DNA from: an uncultured Bacteroidales bacterium | Lineage (GTDB): Bacteria > Bacteroidota > Bacteroidia > Bacteroidales > P3 | Length of the DNA: 8,539 nucleotides | Reading direction: 5' to 3' | Assembly: GCA_937910265.1 (NCBI GenBank) | Contig: CALEPD010000302.1 | Span: forward strand, 1 to 8,539 | Shown: in pieces, positions 1 through 7,162 of the stretch | Numbering within the stretch: position 1 is the stretch's first letter | Layout of the letters: every line of letters begins with the position of its first letter | Notes under the pieces: generated by a model | The model's database searches: none | What the model was told of the DNA's origin: nothing | What the model saw: only the letters and a program-made list of their open reading frames with translations | Program-made: the position numbers and the translations under genes

Positions 1-1
1 T

Positions 2-3000
2 TGTGGTTCTGATTTGGGCGACTGGTCTGACATTACAGACTTCCGTACCTTGGTTGATTGTGGAGACAATACACTTAATATCAATGCTACCATTGGCGAT
101 AGCACAAGTTCGGGAGGCACTTATGTAATGTATACCTCTAGCACATCATATTCACAGGGTTACTCGTGGCATATTTACGATGCACTTGAAGTCAGTGAGT
201 TGGGTATCTATTCTAACAATATTATCAATGGAATAATGCTCCATGTGGCCAATACAGGTGGTTCTATACCGATGTCTATTTATATGATGGAGACAGACCG
301 TTCTCAATTTTCAACCAATCCTGTCGATACTATTGCTTTCGACAGTATGACTTGTGTCTATAGGGGCACTGTCGATTTTACTGAAAGAAGCTGGAATGAA
401 ATTGCACTTGATTCTGCTTTCCATTTTAGTGGCAACAATAATTTGTTGGTTGCATTCTGTCGTGATTCAATGCATACGGGTAATGTCACTTTTGCATACA
501 CCAATATGGGTTCGGGTGTTTATTCGTCGGTTTATGGCTACGTCAATGCTTCAGGTAGCCGTATAGCATATCGTACTACCTATAGAGCCGACATCGGATT
601 TAATATCTGTACTACTCTTCCCGCTTGCGAACGACCGGGAAATGTGGTATTGCGTCAGCTGTTGGATACATTGGTTACTTACTCATGGACTGGTGATGCT
701 TCTCAATACGAAGTGTCGTATGGTCCGGCTGGATTCGATCCTGATTCAATCAATGGTCAGACCACAATGATGGTTTATGATACTACCGTCACACTTTTCG
801 GTCTTACACCTGATATGCACTATGATTTCTATGTACGGACGGTTTGCCCCACTGTTACATCGTCATGGTCATTTACTGAATCCTTTAAAACTCCGTGTTC
901 TCCTATAGCATTGCCTTTCCACGAGAATTTCGATGCATATATGGGTGGCTCTTCGGTTTCGGCAAACTATGTTGTTGGCTCTTGTGAATTTACTGGTACA
1001 AGTCTTACTTCTGCCTATCCGCATGTTTATTCAAGTACTTCCTATCCTTCGAACAATCTAAGATTCTATTCTACCAGTGCTGGATATAGCTATTTTGCTT
1101 TGCCGATGTTTGTTGACTCTGTGCATAATTTGTCTGTAACTTTTGAATTATACAAAACTTCGGCAAATTATGGACACATGTATGTTGGTTTAATGAGCGA
1201 TCCTAACGACATCACTACTTTTACCAAAGTGGCTGATGCAAAAGTAATGGATTTGAACAATTGGGAGTCTTTTGAAATCATATTCGACTCGATGTATAAT
1301 TACGGTCAGTTTATTACCTTCTTGTTGCCGGATAGTATAACAAGCTATGTCATGCTCGACAATGTTGAGGTCGATTACACCCCGACATGCCGTCGTCCGG
1401 TTTCTGTCGAAGCTTCGAATGTTACTGGCAACAGTGCCACCGTCTCTTGGACGTCGATGAGTGCTGCTCAGTCGTTTGAAATAGAATATGGATATTCGGG
1501 CTATACCCCAGGTTATGGCACTTCAGTTACTTCTACAACTGATAGTGTTGTGCTCACTGGATTGGAAAACTCTCGTTACTACGATGTATATGTACGTGCC
1601 GTTTGTTCGCCTACGGATGTCTCTGAGTGGTCGTTCTGCTATACCTTCGGAACCGATTGTGGTTTGTTGAGTTCCTTCCCGTATTTTAACGATTTTGAGA
1701 ATGAAATTACCGGCGGCTCCAATATCAATAGCTATCCGTATTTGATGTCTTGTTGGTCGCGATTCAATAATTCGTCAAGTGCTTCTTACCAAGGATATCC
1801 TTACATAAACGGTGCTGTATCTAATGCATACAGTGGTTCGAAATATCTGTATTTCTACACTGCGTCAAGTAGCTCTTACCCTGAGGATCAGGCCGCAATA
1901 TTGCCTGCTGTCGATACGACGGTTGCTGCTATCAGTGAGTTGTATATTTCGTTCTATGCCAAGAGGAGTGCAAGCTATACGAATAAGATGTATGTGGGCA
2001 TTATGAGTGACACCAACGATATTAATACATTTAATGTTGTTGATTCGATTCCGCTGACGGGGTCATACGAATATTATGAAATTTTCTTTGACCAATATGC
2101 AGGATTTGGGTCTTACGTTGCACTACGTGTAGATAAGGGGGCAACATCTTCCTGCTATGCATATGTTGATGATTTGACTCTCGATTTGATTCCATCTTGT
2201 CGTCGTCCTGAGGATTTGTCTGTAAGTCAGTCCACCTCGACCACGGCTCAGCTTGCTTGGAATGAAGTCAATACTGCATCTCAATGGGAAATTGAATATG
2301 GGCATCCGGGATTTGTTCCGGGATACGGTACTTCTGTAATGGTCAATAGCAATCCGGTTACTATTACTGGGTTGACACCTGCCACTACATATCAAGCATA
2401 TGTACGGTCTATTTGTACGGCAGGTGATACCAGCGATTATTGTCGTATTCCCGTGCTGTTCTCAACATCACAGGTACCTGCAACCGTTCCGTATGCATAT
2501 GATTTTGAAAGTGCTTCCGAATGGGCTAATTGGCAAACATCCAGCAACAATGCTGTCAATTGGTTCCGCAATACCGCCGACGCTTGCAATAGTACTTACA
2601 GTATGTATATTTCGGCTGACAGCGGTGCAACCCGTAGTACTTATCTTAACCAAATAGTTAATGCTGTCGCATACCGTGATATTGACTTCGGTTCGTCGGC
2701 AAATAGCTTCGAGCTCAGTTTCCGTACCTTGGTAGGTGGTTCAACCGATGGCAATTACGATGGTGTAAGTGTCGTTTTGGCTGACCCTGCAACTGTTGTA
2801 CAGTCTTCTGCTACAGGTTTGAATACTCCTTGGGGTCATGTGAATGATGTGGCAATTTCTACAGCACGCCATGATTCTGTTTGGACAGACAATACTGTTT
2901 ATTTCGACAACATCAGCGGTGTGAAACGTGTGGCATTCTATTGGTTCAACCAAAATACCCAATCATCACATCCGTTTGAGGGCGGCCCCGCAGCTGTCGA

Positions 3001-4927
3001 TGACATTACTCTCGATGTTCAAACTTGTGCCCGTCCTTACGGACTTTCGGTCGACAATGTGCTCCAAACAACAGCAGATCTCTCTTGGGTTGGACCTGCT
3101 AATGCCGACTATGAGGTGACTTATCGTGAATATCCTGACGGAACGGTTAATTATCGGGCTACGACACAAACCAATAGTATTACACTTGCAGGTTTGACTT
3201 CCGCTACTCAATATATCTTCTGGGTGCGTAAAATCTGTGGTACAGACACAAGTGCGTACTCTGTTAACGCCAACTTTGTGACCATTTGCGATTTCTTCAA
3301 TGCCATCGATACTGTTTATGAGGATTTCCATACAACCGAAGGCTCTACATACAACACCGAAGGGGTTCTTCCGCATTGCTGGGAAGGCTATTCTAATGGT
3401 ACCGACAGCAAGTATATGCCGCATGTGGTGTCGTCGGGTTCCTATTGGTACACTGCCAGCGACAGCAACTCCATTGTGATGACCTCAGGCTCTTCTGCAG
3501 CCTATGGTAATACCAAGATCGTTCGTCTGCCTCGTTTCCGCCAGCCCGTATCTTCTCTCACCTTGAGTTATTGGATGGCTACTGAAAGTACTTCTAGCGG
3601 TACATTGTATGTAGGTTATATGACGGGTGATGACTACGAGAACGATTTCGTGCCTGTTAAGAGTATTCCGGCCTCTTCAACTACAATGCATAGCGGTACT
3701 GGTTTGCAACCGATGGTAGGCGTGTATGATACCGTTTCCTTCGATACTGTTCCAGAAAATGCTAGATATGTTGCTTTTAAATGGTATCATAATTCTACAT
3801 TCTACTCTGTTTGTATTGACAATGTTAAGGTTACAGCTGTTGAGTTGTGTCCCGCCCCTGTTATTATTGGTTCGGTTACCGGAGATTATGCATCGGCTAC
3901 AATGACATGGGATGGAGCTGGTAGCGAGTATCAGGTTGCCGTGAAACGTAGTGATGTCGCAATTTGGCATGACTCAGCTGATGTTGTCGGTAATACCTAT
4001 ACCTTTACTGGTTTGTTACCGTCAACATCATACGATCTGCGTGTTCGTATGAATTGCACCTCCGATTCCAACGGATACTCTTATTGGACTCAAACTCAGT
4101 TTACCACCGATAGCTTGCCATGTTTTGCTCCTACCGATGTTGAAGTTGTAGCAACGGCATATTCTTCTGTTACTGTCGATTGGACTCCTGCTACCGATGA
4201 GACGTCTTGGGTTGTCAATGTTTTTCGTGGTGATGTCAATATCATGGATACGGTATCCTCTCATCCTGCAACAATCAACAACTTGTATGCTGATATGACC
4301 TATAGTTTGGCTGTTCAAGCTATGTGTGGCAACGGTGTCTTGTACAGCGATTGGAGCGATACTATCCAATTCACTACCGATGTTTGTCAGCCTGTATCCG
4401 ATGTGGTCGTTTCTGACGTAACCAACAACTCGGCAGTTGTCGCATGGACCGCTCCCGAAGGTTCTACCGCTTGGCAGATTAATTACGGTGAGATGGATTT
4501 CATCGCCGGTCAGGGTACTTTGGTCGACGTTTCGGAAAACCCGTTCACTTTGACCGGACTCGAGCGCAATTCGTATTACGATGTATATGTACGTAACCAA
4601 TGTGCCGAAAACGTGTACAGCGTATGGTCAACACCTGTGGTTTCATTCCAAACCACCAACGTTGGTGTCGATGTTGTTGAGGCAGCTCAACTGCAAATCT
4701 ACCCCAACCCAGCAACAGGTGCTGTCACCATCAGAATCAGTGGTCGGAACGGCATGGTTAAAATCGATATCGTCGACATCAACGGCCGCACTGTTGTCAG
4801 CGACAATTTGCAGTGCGATATCGATTGTGTCAAGACCATGAACGTTGAGTCTCTGTCACAAGGTGCTTACTTTGTACGTATCGTAGGCGAAGACGTCAAT
4901 ATGGTCAAAAAGCTTATTGTTCGATAA
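2..4927 (+). CDS. Giant T9SS-secreted fnIII/adhesin-like surface protein (5' end outside window)
   Basis: A single open frame runs from the window edge to TAA at 4925-4927, giving 1641 visible residues. The TTG at 14 is unlikely to be the start: the frame is open upstream and residues CGSDLGDWSD (from 2) are the tail of another fnIII module. Visible order: end of an fnIII (2-61), a beta-rich domain (62-625), then fnIII modules beginning at 626, 1388, 2198, 3026, 3848, 4121 and 4385, the first four each followed by a jelly-roll module (899-1387, 1661-2197, about 2474-3025, 3290-3847). The jelly rolls end in a D-[DN]-[VIL] strand (VDDITLDV, YVDDLTLDL, MLDNVEVDY), as in MAM-like or 'choice-of-anchor J' domains. 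The last 80 residues are a T9SS type A sorting domain (YPNPATG, final KKLIVR). By family knowledge the protein is exported by the Sec system, then across the outer membrane by T9SS, and anchored or released at the surface. Adhesion or glycan binding is inferred; no catalytic motif was seen. Confidence 0.9.
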   Translation, partial: CGSDLGDWSDITDFRTLVDCGDNTLNINATIGDSTSSGGTYVMYTSSTSYSQGYSWHIYDALEVSELGIYSNNIINGIMLHVANTGGSIPMSIYMMETDRSQFSTNPVDTIAFDSMTCVYRGTVDFTERSWNEIALDSAFHFSGNNNLLVAFCRDSMHTGNVTFAYTNMGSGVYSSVYGYVNASGSRIAYRTTYRADIGFNICTTLPACERPGNVVLRQLLDTLVTYSWTGDASQYEVSYGPAGFDPDSINGQTTMMVYDTTVTLFGLTPDMHYDFYVRTVCPTVTSSWSFTESFKTPCSPIALPFHENFDAYMGGSSVSANYVVGSCEFTGTSLTSAYPHVYSSTSYPSNNLRFYSTSAGYSYFALPMFVDSVHNLSVTFELYKTSANYGHMYVGLMSDPNDITTFTKVADAKVMDLNNWESFEIIFDSMYNYGQFITFLLPDSITSYVMLDNVEVDYTPTCRRPVSVEASNVTGNSATVSWTSMSAAQSFEIEYGYSGYTPGYGTSVTSTTDSVVLTGLENSRYYDVYVRAVCSPTDVSEWSFCYTFGTDCGLLSSFPYFNDFENEITGGSNINSYPYLMSCWSRFNNSSSASYQGYPYINGAVSNAYSGSKYLYFYTASSSSYPEDQAAILPAVDTTVAAISELYISFYAKRSASYTNKMYVGIMSDTNDINTFNVVDSIPLTGSYEYYEIFFDQYAGFGSYVALRVDKGATSSCYAYVDDLTLDLIPSCRRPEDLSVSQSTSTTAQLAWNEVNTASQWEIEYGHPGFVPGYGTSVMVNSNPVTITGLTPATTYQAYVRSICTAGDTSDYCRIPVLFSTSQVPATVPYAYDFESASEWANWQTSSNNAVNWFRNTADACNSTYSMYISADSGATRSTYLNQIVNAVAYRDIDFGSSANSFELSFRTLVGGSTDGNYDGVSVVLADPATVVQSSATGLNTPWGHVNDVAISTARHDSVWTDNTVYFDNISGVKRVAFYWFNQNTQSSHPFEGGPAAVDDITLDVQTCARPYGLSVDNVLQTTADLSWVGPANADYEVTYREYPDGTVNYRATTQTNSITLAGLTSATQYIFWVRKICGTDTSAYSVNANFVTICDFFNAIDTVYEDFHTTEGSTYNTEGVLPHCWEGYSNGTDSKYMPHVVSSGSYWYTASDSNSIVMTSGSSAAYGNTKIVRLPRFRQPVSSLTLSYWMATESTSSGTLYVGYMTGDDYENDFVPVKSIPASSTTMHSGTGLQPMVGVYDTVSFDTVPENARYVAFKWYHNSTFYSVCIDNVKVTAVELCPAPVIIGSVTGDYASATMTWDGAGSEYQVAVKRSDVAIWHDSADVVGNTYTFTGLLPSTSYDLRVRMNCTSDSNGYSYWTQTQFTTDSLPCFAPTDVEVVATAYSSVTVDWTPATDETSWVVNVFRGDVNIMDTVSSHPATINNLYADMTYSLAVQAMCGNGVLYSDWSDTIQFTTDVCQPVSDVVVSDVTNNSAVVAWTAPEGSTAWQINYGEMDFIAGQGTLVDVSENPFTLTGLERNSYYDVYVRNQCAENVYSVWSTPVVSFQTTNVGVDVVEAAQLQIYPNPATGAVTIRISGRNGMVKIDIVDINGRTVVSDNLQCDIDCVKTMNVESLSQGAYFVRIVGEDVNMVKKLIVR
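626..3847 (+). repeat. Four composite fnIII + jelly-roll protein repeats
   Basis: Four two-domain units start at the cysteine that opens each fnIII module: 626, 1388, 2198 and 3026, ending before the fnIII at 3848. Unit lengths are 762, 810, 828 and 822 bases. Each fnIII shows the same skeleton: C-x-RP, a central W, an E-[IV]-x-Y strand, [LI]-x-GL, Y-x-x-[YW]-VR-x-[IV]-C, and in most units a closing cysteine. Units 2 and 3 both contain a PGYGTSV strand. The repeats are diverged at DNA level, with only short identical words, so they are old duplications rather than an unstable tandem array. Confidence 0.8.
4681..4924 (+). other. T9SS type A C-terminal sorting domain (coding segment)
   Basis: The C-terminal segment after the last fnIII begins LQIYPNPATGAVTI, continues with a VDINGRTV strand and an SLSQGAYFVRI strand, and ends KKLIVR. 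This matches the order of conserved blocks in the type IX secretion C-terminal signal: YPNP, then a G-R turn, then L-x-x-G-x-Y-x-V-x-[IV], then K-[KL]-[IV]-V. In the known pathway the domain is recognised at the outer membrane and usually removed by the PorU sortase. Confidence 0.9.
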
Positions 4928-4960
4928 ATAGTAACGCTTCGATTCCCTATGCTGAATCAA

Positions 4961-4996
4961 GGCATCAGGTTGGTCTCTCAACCTGGTGCCTTTTTT
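4961..4996 (+). terminator. Rho-independent terminator of the giant surface-protein gene
   Basis: A 12-bp stem pairs 4961-4972 with 4979-4990, including one T-G wobble, around the 6-base loop 4973-4978. It is followed directly by six T (4991-4996). It starts 33 bases after the stop codon and should separate the surface-protein gene from the downstream operon. Confidence 0.9.
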
Positions 4997-5124
4997 CTTG
5001 GGGCTTTCAGCCCATTCGTTTTTTTGTGTGCCAGTCGTCGGCATTCATCATGTTGTTGTGTTTGCAGAATAAGCTGGGTGGTTGTCCTCTTGCACTGGCT
5101 GTCGAGTGGGCGTGAGAAAAATAT

Positions 5125-5155
5125 TTTGTGGAGTCAGAAAAAAAATGTATTTTTG
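5125..5155 (+). promoter_or_regulatory. Bacteroidetes-type promoter of the lipoprotein/MauE operon
   Basis: The -33 element TTTG is at 5125-5128 and the -7 element TATTTTTG, an exact TANNTTTG match, is at 5148-5155, with 19 bases between. Transcription would start near 5160-5163, leaving a leader of only about 13-16 A-rich bases before the ATG at 5176. No Shine-Dalgarno sequence is visible, as is usual in this phylum. The rest of 4928-5175 holds only the upstream terminator and no convincing gene. The 122 bases from 5026 to 5147 otherwise show nothing I recognise. Confidence 0.75.
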
Positions 5156-5175
5156 CCATTTGAAAACAAAATATT

Positions 5176-5421
5176 ATGAGACGATTATTTTTGTCATTAC
5201 TTGCTGTAGCTGCAATCATGCTTTGTGCATCGTGCAATAAGCCGGTAAGTTGCAGATGTTCCGTTTTGGGAACTCAGTATGTGCGTGTAGTAGAGATTAC
5301 TTCAGGTAGTTGTGAGGATTTGCGCTATGTCCGTTACGATGCAAGCGTAATCGATACCAATGTGGTCGATTCAATCATCTGTACCGACTTTAAGTTCGAT
5401 GCCGATTCGGTGTTTAATTAA
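5176..5421 (+). CDS. Small tetra-cysteine lipoprotein A (81 aa)
   Basis: First gene of the operon, 20 bases after the -7 promoter box. Residues 1-19 are a signal peptide (MRR, then a hydrophobic stretch) ending in LCASC, with Cys20 the expected lipid-modified cysteine. The -3 position is Cys17, which is unusual for a lipobox. The mature part is about 60 residues, with C26-x-C28, C46 and C69, the same pattern as the other three small lipoproteins here. The rest is polar and acidic (D55, D60, D65, D71, D75, D77) and probably beta-rich. It should be attached to the inner or outer membrane facing the periplasm or surface; no clear export motif after Cys20 decides which. I do not recognise the family. 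A redox substrate or metal-binding role is inferred only from the cysteines and from the thioredoxin-like neighbour. Confidence 0.85.
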   Translation: MRRLFLSLLAVAAIMLCASCNKPVSCRCSVLGTQYVRVVEITSGSCEDLRYVRYDASVIDTNVVDSIICTDFKFDADSVFN

Positions 5422-5433
5422 TAAGATATTGTT

Positions 5434-5676
5434 ATGAAAAAGATATTATTTGTATTGGGAATGTTTTCTTTTGCAGTTTTGACTGTCTCATGCGAAAAAG
5501 ACCGCAATTGCAGATGTACTACCACCGACGAAGTCGACCCTGTAACCATCGTCATCAATGTCGACCGTGGTATGAAATGCAAGCATATTACCCAACAAGG
5601 TTTCGAACGTCAGGTTGAAGGTGTTTTCGTACGCGAGCTCCATGCCGTCACCTGCGAGGAAATAAAGAACCGTTAA
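5434..5676 (+). CDS. Small tetra-cysteine lipoprotein B (80 aa)
   Basis: Second gene of the operon, 12 bases after lipoprotein A. The ATG is followed by MKKILFVLG, a hydrophobic stretch and the lipobox LTVSC, giving lipid Cys20. The mature sequence starts CEKDRNCRC, so C26-x-C28 sits at exactly the same positions as in lipoprotein A; C49 and C74 follow. Outside the signal and cysteines the similarity to A is weak, although both carry C-R-C. The mature chain is short, mixed in charge and has no transmembrane segment. Acidic and basic residues directly after the lipid Cys (EKD) could suit surface export in Bacteroidetes, but the known export motifs are not clearly met. Function is unknown. The tight spacing to the MauE-like gene (4 bases) suggests translational coupling and a shared process. 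Confidence 0.87.
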   Translation: MKKILFVLGMFSFAVLTVSCEKDRNCRCTTTDEVDPVTIVINVDRGMKCKHITQQGFERQVEGVFVRELHAVTCEEIKNR

Positions 5677-5680
5677 TATT

Positions 5681-6772
5681 GTGAAAAAAACGGCTTTGTC
5701 GGCATTGGCCTCATATTCTAAGGTGCTTTTGGGCGCCTTTTTCCTATTTTCGGCATTCACCAAATTTGTTGACATCGAGCAACTGTATATCTATATCTAC
5801 AGTTTCAATCTTGTTTCTCTTCCTTTGTCAGTTGTTGCCGGTTGGCTCTTGGTCTCATTCGAATTGTTGTTGGGTGTGGCCTTTGTTACCAACCGTCACC
5901 ATCGTGTCGCTTCGGTAGCCAATTTGCTGCTTCTTTTGGCTTTTACTCTTTTCCTGGCTTTTGCCATGTGGTCGGGTAGGGGAGACAGCTGCAACTGTTT
6001 GGGCGAGATGTTGCCCTTCACTCCAGGCCAGTCGATAGTCAAAAATGCCGTGCTCATCCTGCTCTCGCTTTTTGTATGGCGGTATGCCGATGCAAATGCT
6101 CTGCCACGTTGGTGGCTTTCGCTTGTAGCTCTGTTGGTGCCTTATGCTATCATTGTGGCAGTTGCTTTGTTCGGTTCTTTCCGAATGAATTATTACGAGT
6201 TTCAGTATCTTTCTGTGTTGGCAGGTTGCATGTTTGTTGTGGCATTGCTGCTGTCGTTTTCTTTCTGGAAACGTTGGTACATCCAGCTGGCTGTGGTGCT
6301 CACTCCTGTTGTGGCGGTGCTTGTGCTTTCGGCCTGGGTCAACCTTTTCCAGAGTACGGAGGATTTACCCTATAACGCACCAATGTTGCAGCGAGTCACG
6401 GCTCCCGGAGGTCAACTCCATGAGGCCGAAATCCTACAAGGACGCAAGGTTGTCGCGTTTTACAGCACATCATGCCAGTACTGTCAGGAGGCTTCACGCA
6501 AGCTTTCTGTTATTCAGCAGCGCAACCAGTTGCCGCAGGATGCCTTTGTAACCGTCTTTGCCGGCTCCGACTCTGTCGATGTCTCCTCCTTTTATCAAGA
6601 TGAATACGTAAACCGTTATAAGGAATACAATCTTTGTGTCGATACTTTTCTGCATCTTACCTATGGTAGTTTTCCGTTGGTGCTGATGCTCGACAACGGC
6701 GAGGTGAAGGCAACCTTTAGTCAAAGTTCTTTGTCTGAGCGCCAGATAAGCGATTTTCTACAAACAATATAA
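5681..6772 (+). CDS. MauE/DoxX-type membrane protein with C-terminal thioredoxin-like domain (BT_3928-like)
   Basis: Length is 363 residues from a GTG start. The next in-frame Met is residue 96, which would lose three membrane helices, so GTG is the likely start. Residues 11-135 form a four-helix MauE/DoxX-like unit: a conserved FLFSAFTKFVD after helix 1, and SCNCLGEM (C104, C106) before helix 4, the place where related proteins carry C-G-C-F-G-D. About three more helices follow (145-165, 175-196, 200-222). Residues 246-363 resemble a periplasmic thioredoxin fold: FYSTSCQYC with C265-x-x-C268, probable cis-Pro332 in GSFPLVLML, and an extra C319. MauE proteins are known to be needed for methylamine dehydrogenase maturation, which involves disulfides. 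I infer that electrons move between C104/C106 and C265/C268, and to or from the small lipoproteins encoded on both sides. Reductase, oxidase or metal-loading roles remain open. Confidence 0.87.
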   Translation: MKKTALSALASYSKVLLGAFFLFSAFTKFVDIEQLYIYIYSFNLVSLPLSVVAGWLLVSFELLLGVAFVTNRHHRVASVANLLLLLAFTLFLAFAMWSGRGDSCNCLGEMLPFTPGQSIVKNAVLILLSLFVWRYADANALPRWWLSLVALLVPYAIIVAVALFGSFRMNYYEFQYLSVLAGCMFVVALLLSFSFWKRWYIQLAVVLTPVVAVLVLSAWVNLFQSTEDLPYNAPMLQRVTAPGGQLHEAEILQGRKVVAFYSTSCQYCQEASRKLSVIQQRNQLPQDAFVTVFAGSDSVDVSSFYQDEYVNRYKEYNLCVDTFLHLTYGSFPLVLMLDNGEVKATFSQSSLSERQISDFLQTI

Positions 6773-6785
6773 ATCCATTGAAGTA

Positions 6786-6998
6786 ATGAAAAATAAAACA
6801 AAACAAATGATGTTGTCTCTTGCTGCTGTCGTGGCTTTTGTGTTTGCTTCGTGCGACCGTGAATGTCATTGCTATGGCTTCGATGGCGACCATGTGTTTT
6901 ATACTGAACAGCAATTAGACGAAATGGAGGTTGTCTGCTCCGAAATGGCGCTCCATTACGGATCCGGACTTTTTTATTCAATGTGTGAATGGGATTAG
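6786..6998 (+). CDS. Small tetra-cysteine lipoprotein C (70 aa)
   Basis: Last gene of the operon, 13 bases after the MauE-like gene, ending in TAG just before the terminator. The N-terminus is MKNKTKQMM, then a hydrophobic run ending FVFASC, with lipid Cys23. An alternative start at Met8 or Met9 would shorten the charged part but keep the signal. The mature part is only 48 residues and begins CDRECHCYGF, with C27-x-C29 followed by C51 and C67. This repeats the plan of lipoproteins A and B with a shorter final interval (16 rather than 23-25 residues). It is acidic (DGD, EQQLDEME) and ends in SMCEWD. No named domain is recognised. Placement directly after the thioredoxin-like gene supports a functional link. 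Confidence 0.83.
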   Translation: MKNKTKQMMLSLAAVVAFVFASCDRECHCYGFDGDHVFYTEQQLDEMEVVCSEMALHYGSGLFYSMCEWD

Positions 6999-7026
6999 CC
7001 TTATTGGGTTGTTCCTCTATACAAAA

Positions 7027-7065
7027 ACAGAGCCGGCTGCATTTGCATTCGGCTCTGTTTTTTTT
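7027..7065. terminator. Shared (bidirectional) intrinsic terminator between convergent operons
   Basis: A perfect 9-bp stem pairs 7027-7035 with 7050-7058 around a 14-base loop that can form a small inner 3-bp stem. T7058-T7065 follow on the plus strand, ending the lipoprotein/MauE operon 28 bases after its last stop. On the minus strand the A run at 7023-7027 supplies five U residues, so it could also stop transcripts from the GH92/lipoprotein D unit. Confidence 0.88.
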
Positions 7066-7072
7066 CTTAATA

Positions 7073-7161
7073 AGTGACGCCTTCTTTCAGGTATGCCTGT
7101 CAGCGCTGAAACAATTCCATGTTCAGCCGCCCGGCATACGTCCCCAAATGTTGGTGTCGTT
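7073..7161. other. Structured non-coding stretch with long imperfect inverted repeat
   Basis: The region between lipoprotein D and the shared terminator contains an inverted repeat. GTATGCC at 7091-7097 pairs with 7133-7139, GCG at 7103-7105 pairs with 7128-7130, and CTGAA at 7106-7110 pairs with 7122-7126, with one bulged base (7127), an asymmetric internal loop and an 11-base apical loop. An outer, weaker 9-bp arm (7073-7081 with 7153-7161) needs three G-T wobbles and fits best in a plus-strand RNA. There is no U-run, so it is not a normal terminator. It could be a 3'-end stabilising structure, a small RNA or a remnant of a repeat element. No gene in this stretch is supported. Confidence 0.45.
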
Positions 7162-7162
7162 G

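Noticed and set aside
14..16. TTG as the start of the giant surface protein.
   Set aside because: The frame is open to the window edge and the preceding residues (CGSD) continue the typical end of an fnIII module, so the gene begins upstream.
2966..4600. Open frames of 152, 97 and 190 codons on the minus strand inside the surface-protein gene.
   Set aside because: The sense frame encodes recognisable repeated domains. The antisense frames share no pattern from repeat to repeat and have no promoter.
5000..5025. Second hairpin (5001-5005 with 5009-5013) followed by a T run at 5019-5025.
   Set aside because: The stem is only 5 bp with a 3-base loop, and the T run starts five bases after it. 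It might be a backup terminator but is too weak to annotate beside the strong one at 4961-4996.
4949..5179. 76-codon plus-strand frame between the surface-protein gene and lipoprotein A.
   Set aside because: It starts before and runs through the terminator stem, overlaps the promoter, and its cysteine- and basic-rich product looks like random translation.
7066..7162. Coding-like strings on the minus strand after lipoprotein D (for example LNMELFQR, a TGA, then QAYLKEGVTY and TAA; also NIWGRMPGG in another frame).
   Set aside because: They need a stop-codon read-through or a frameshift and have no start. The stretch is better explained by the inverted repeat. Tryptophan is encoded by TGG throughout the window, so TGA recoding is unsupported.
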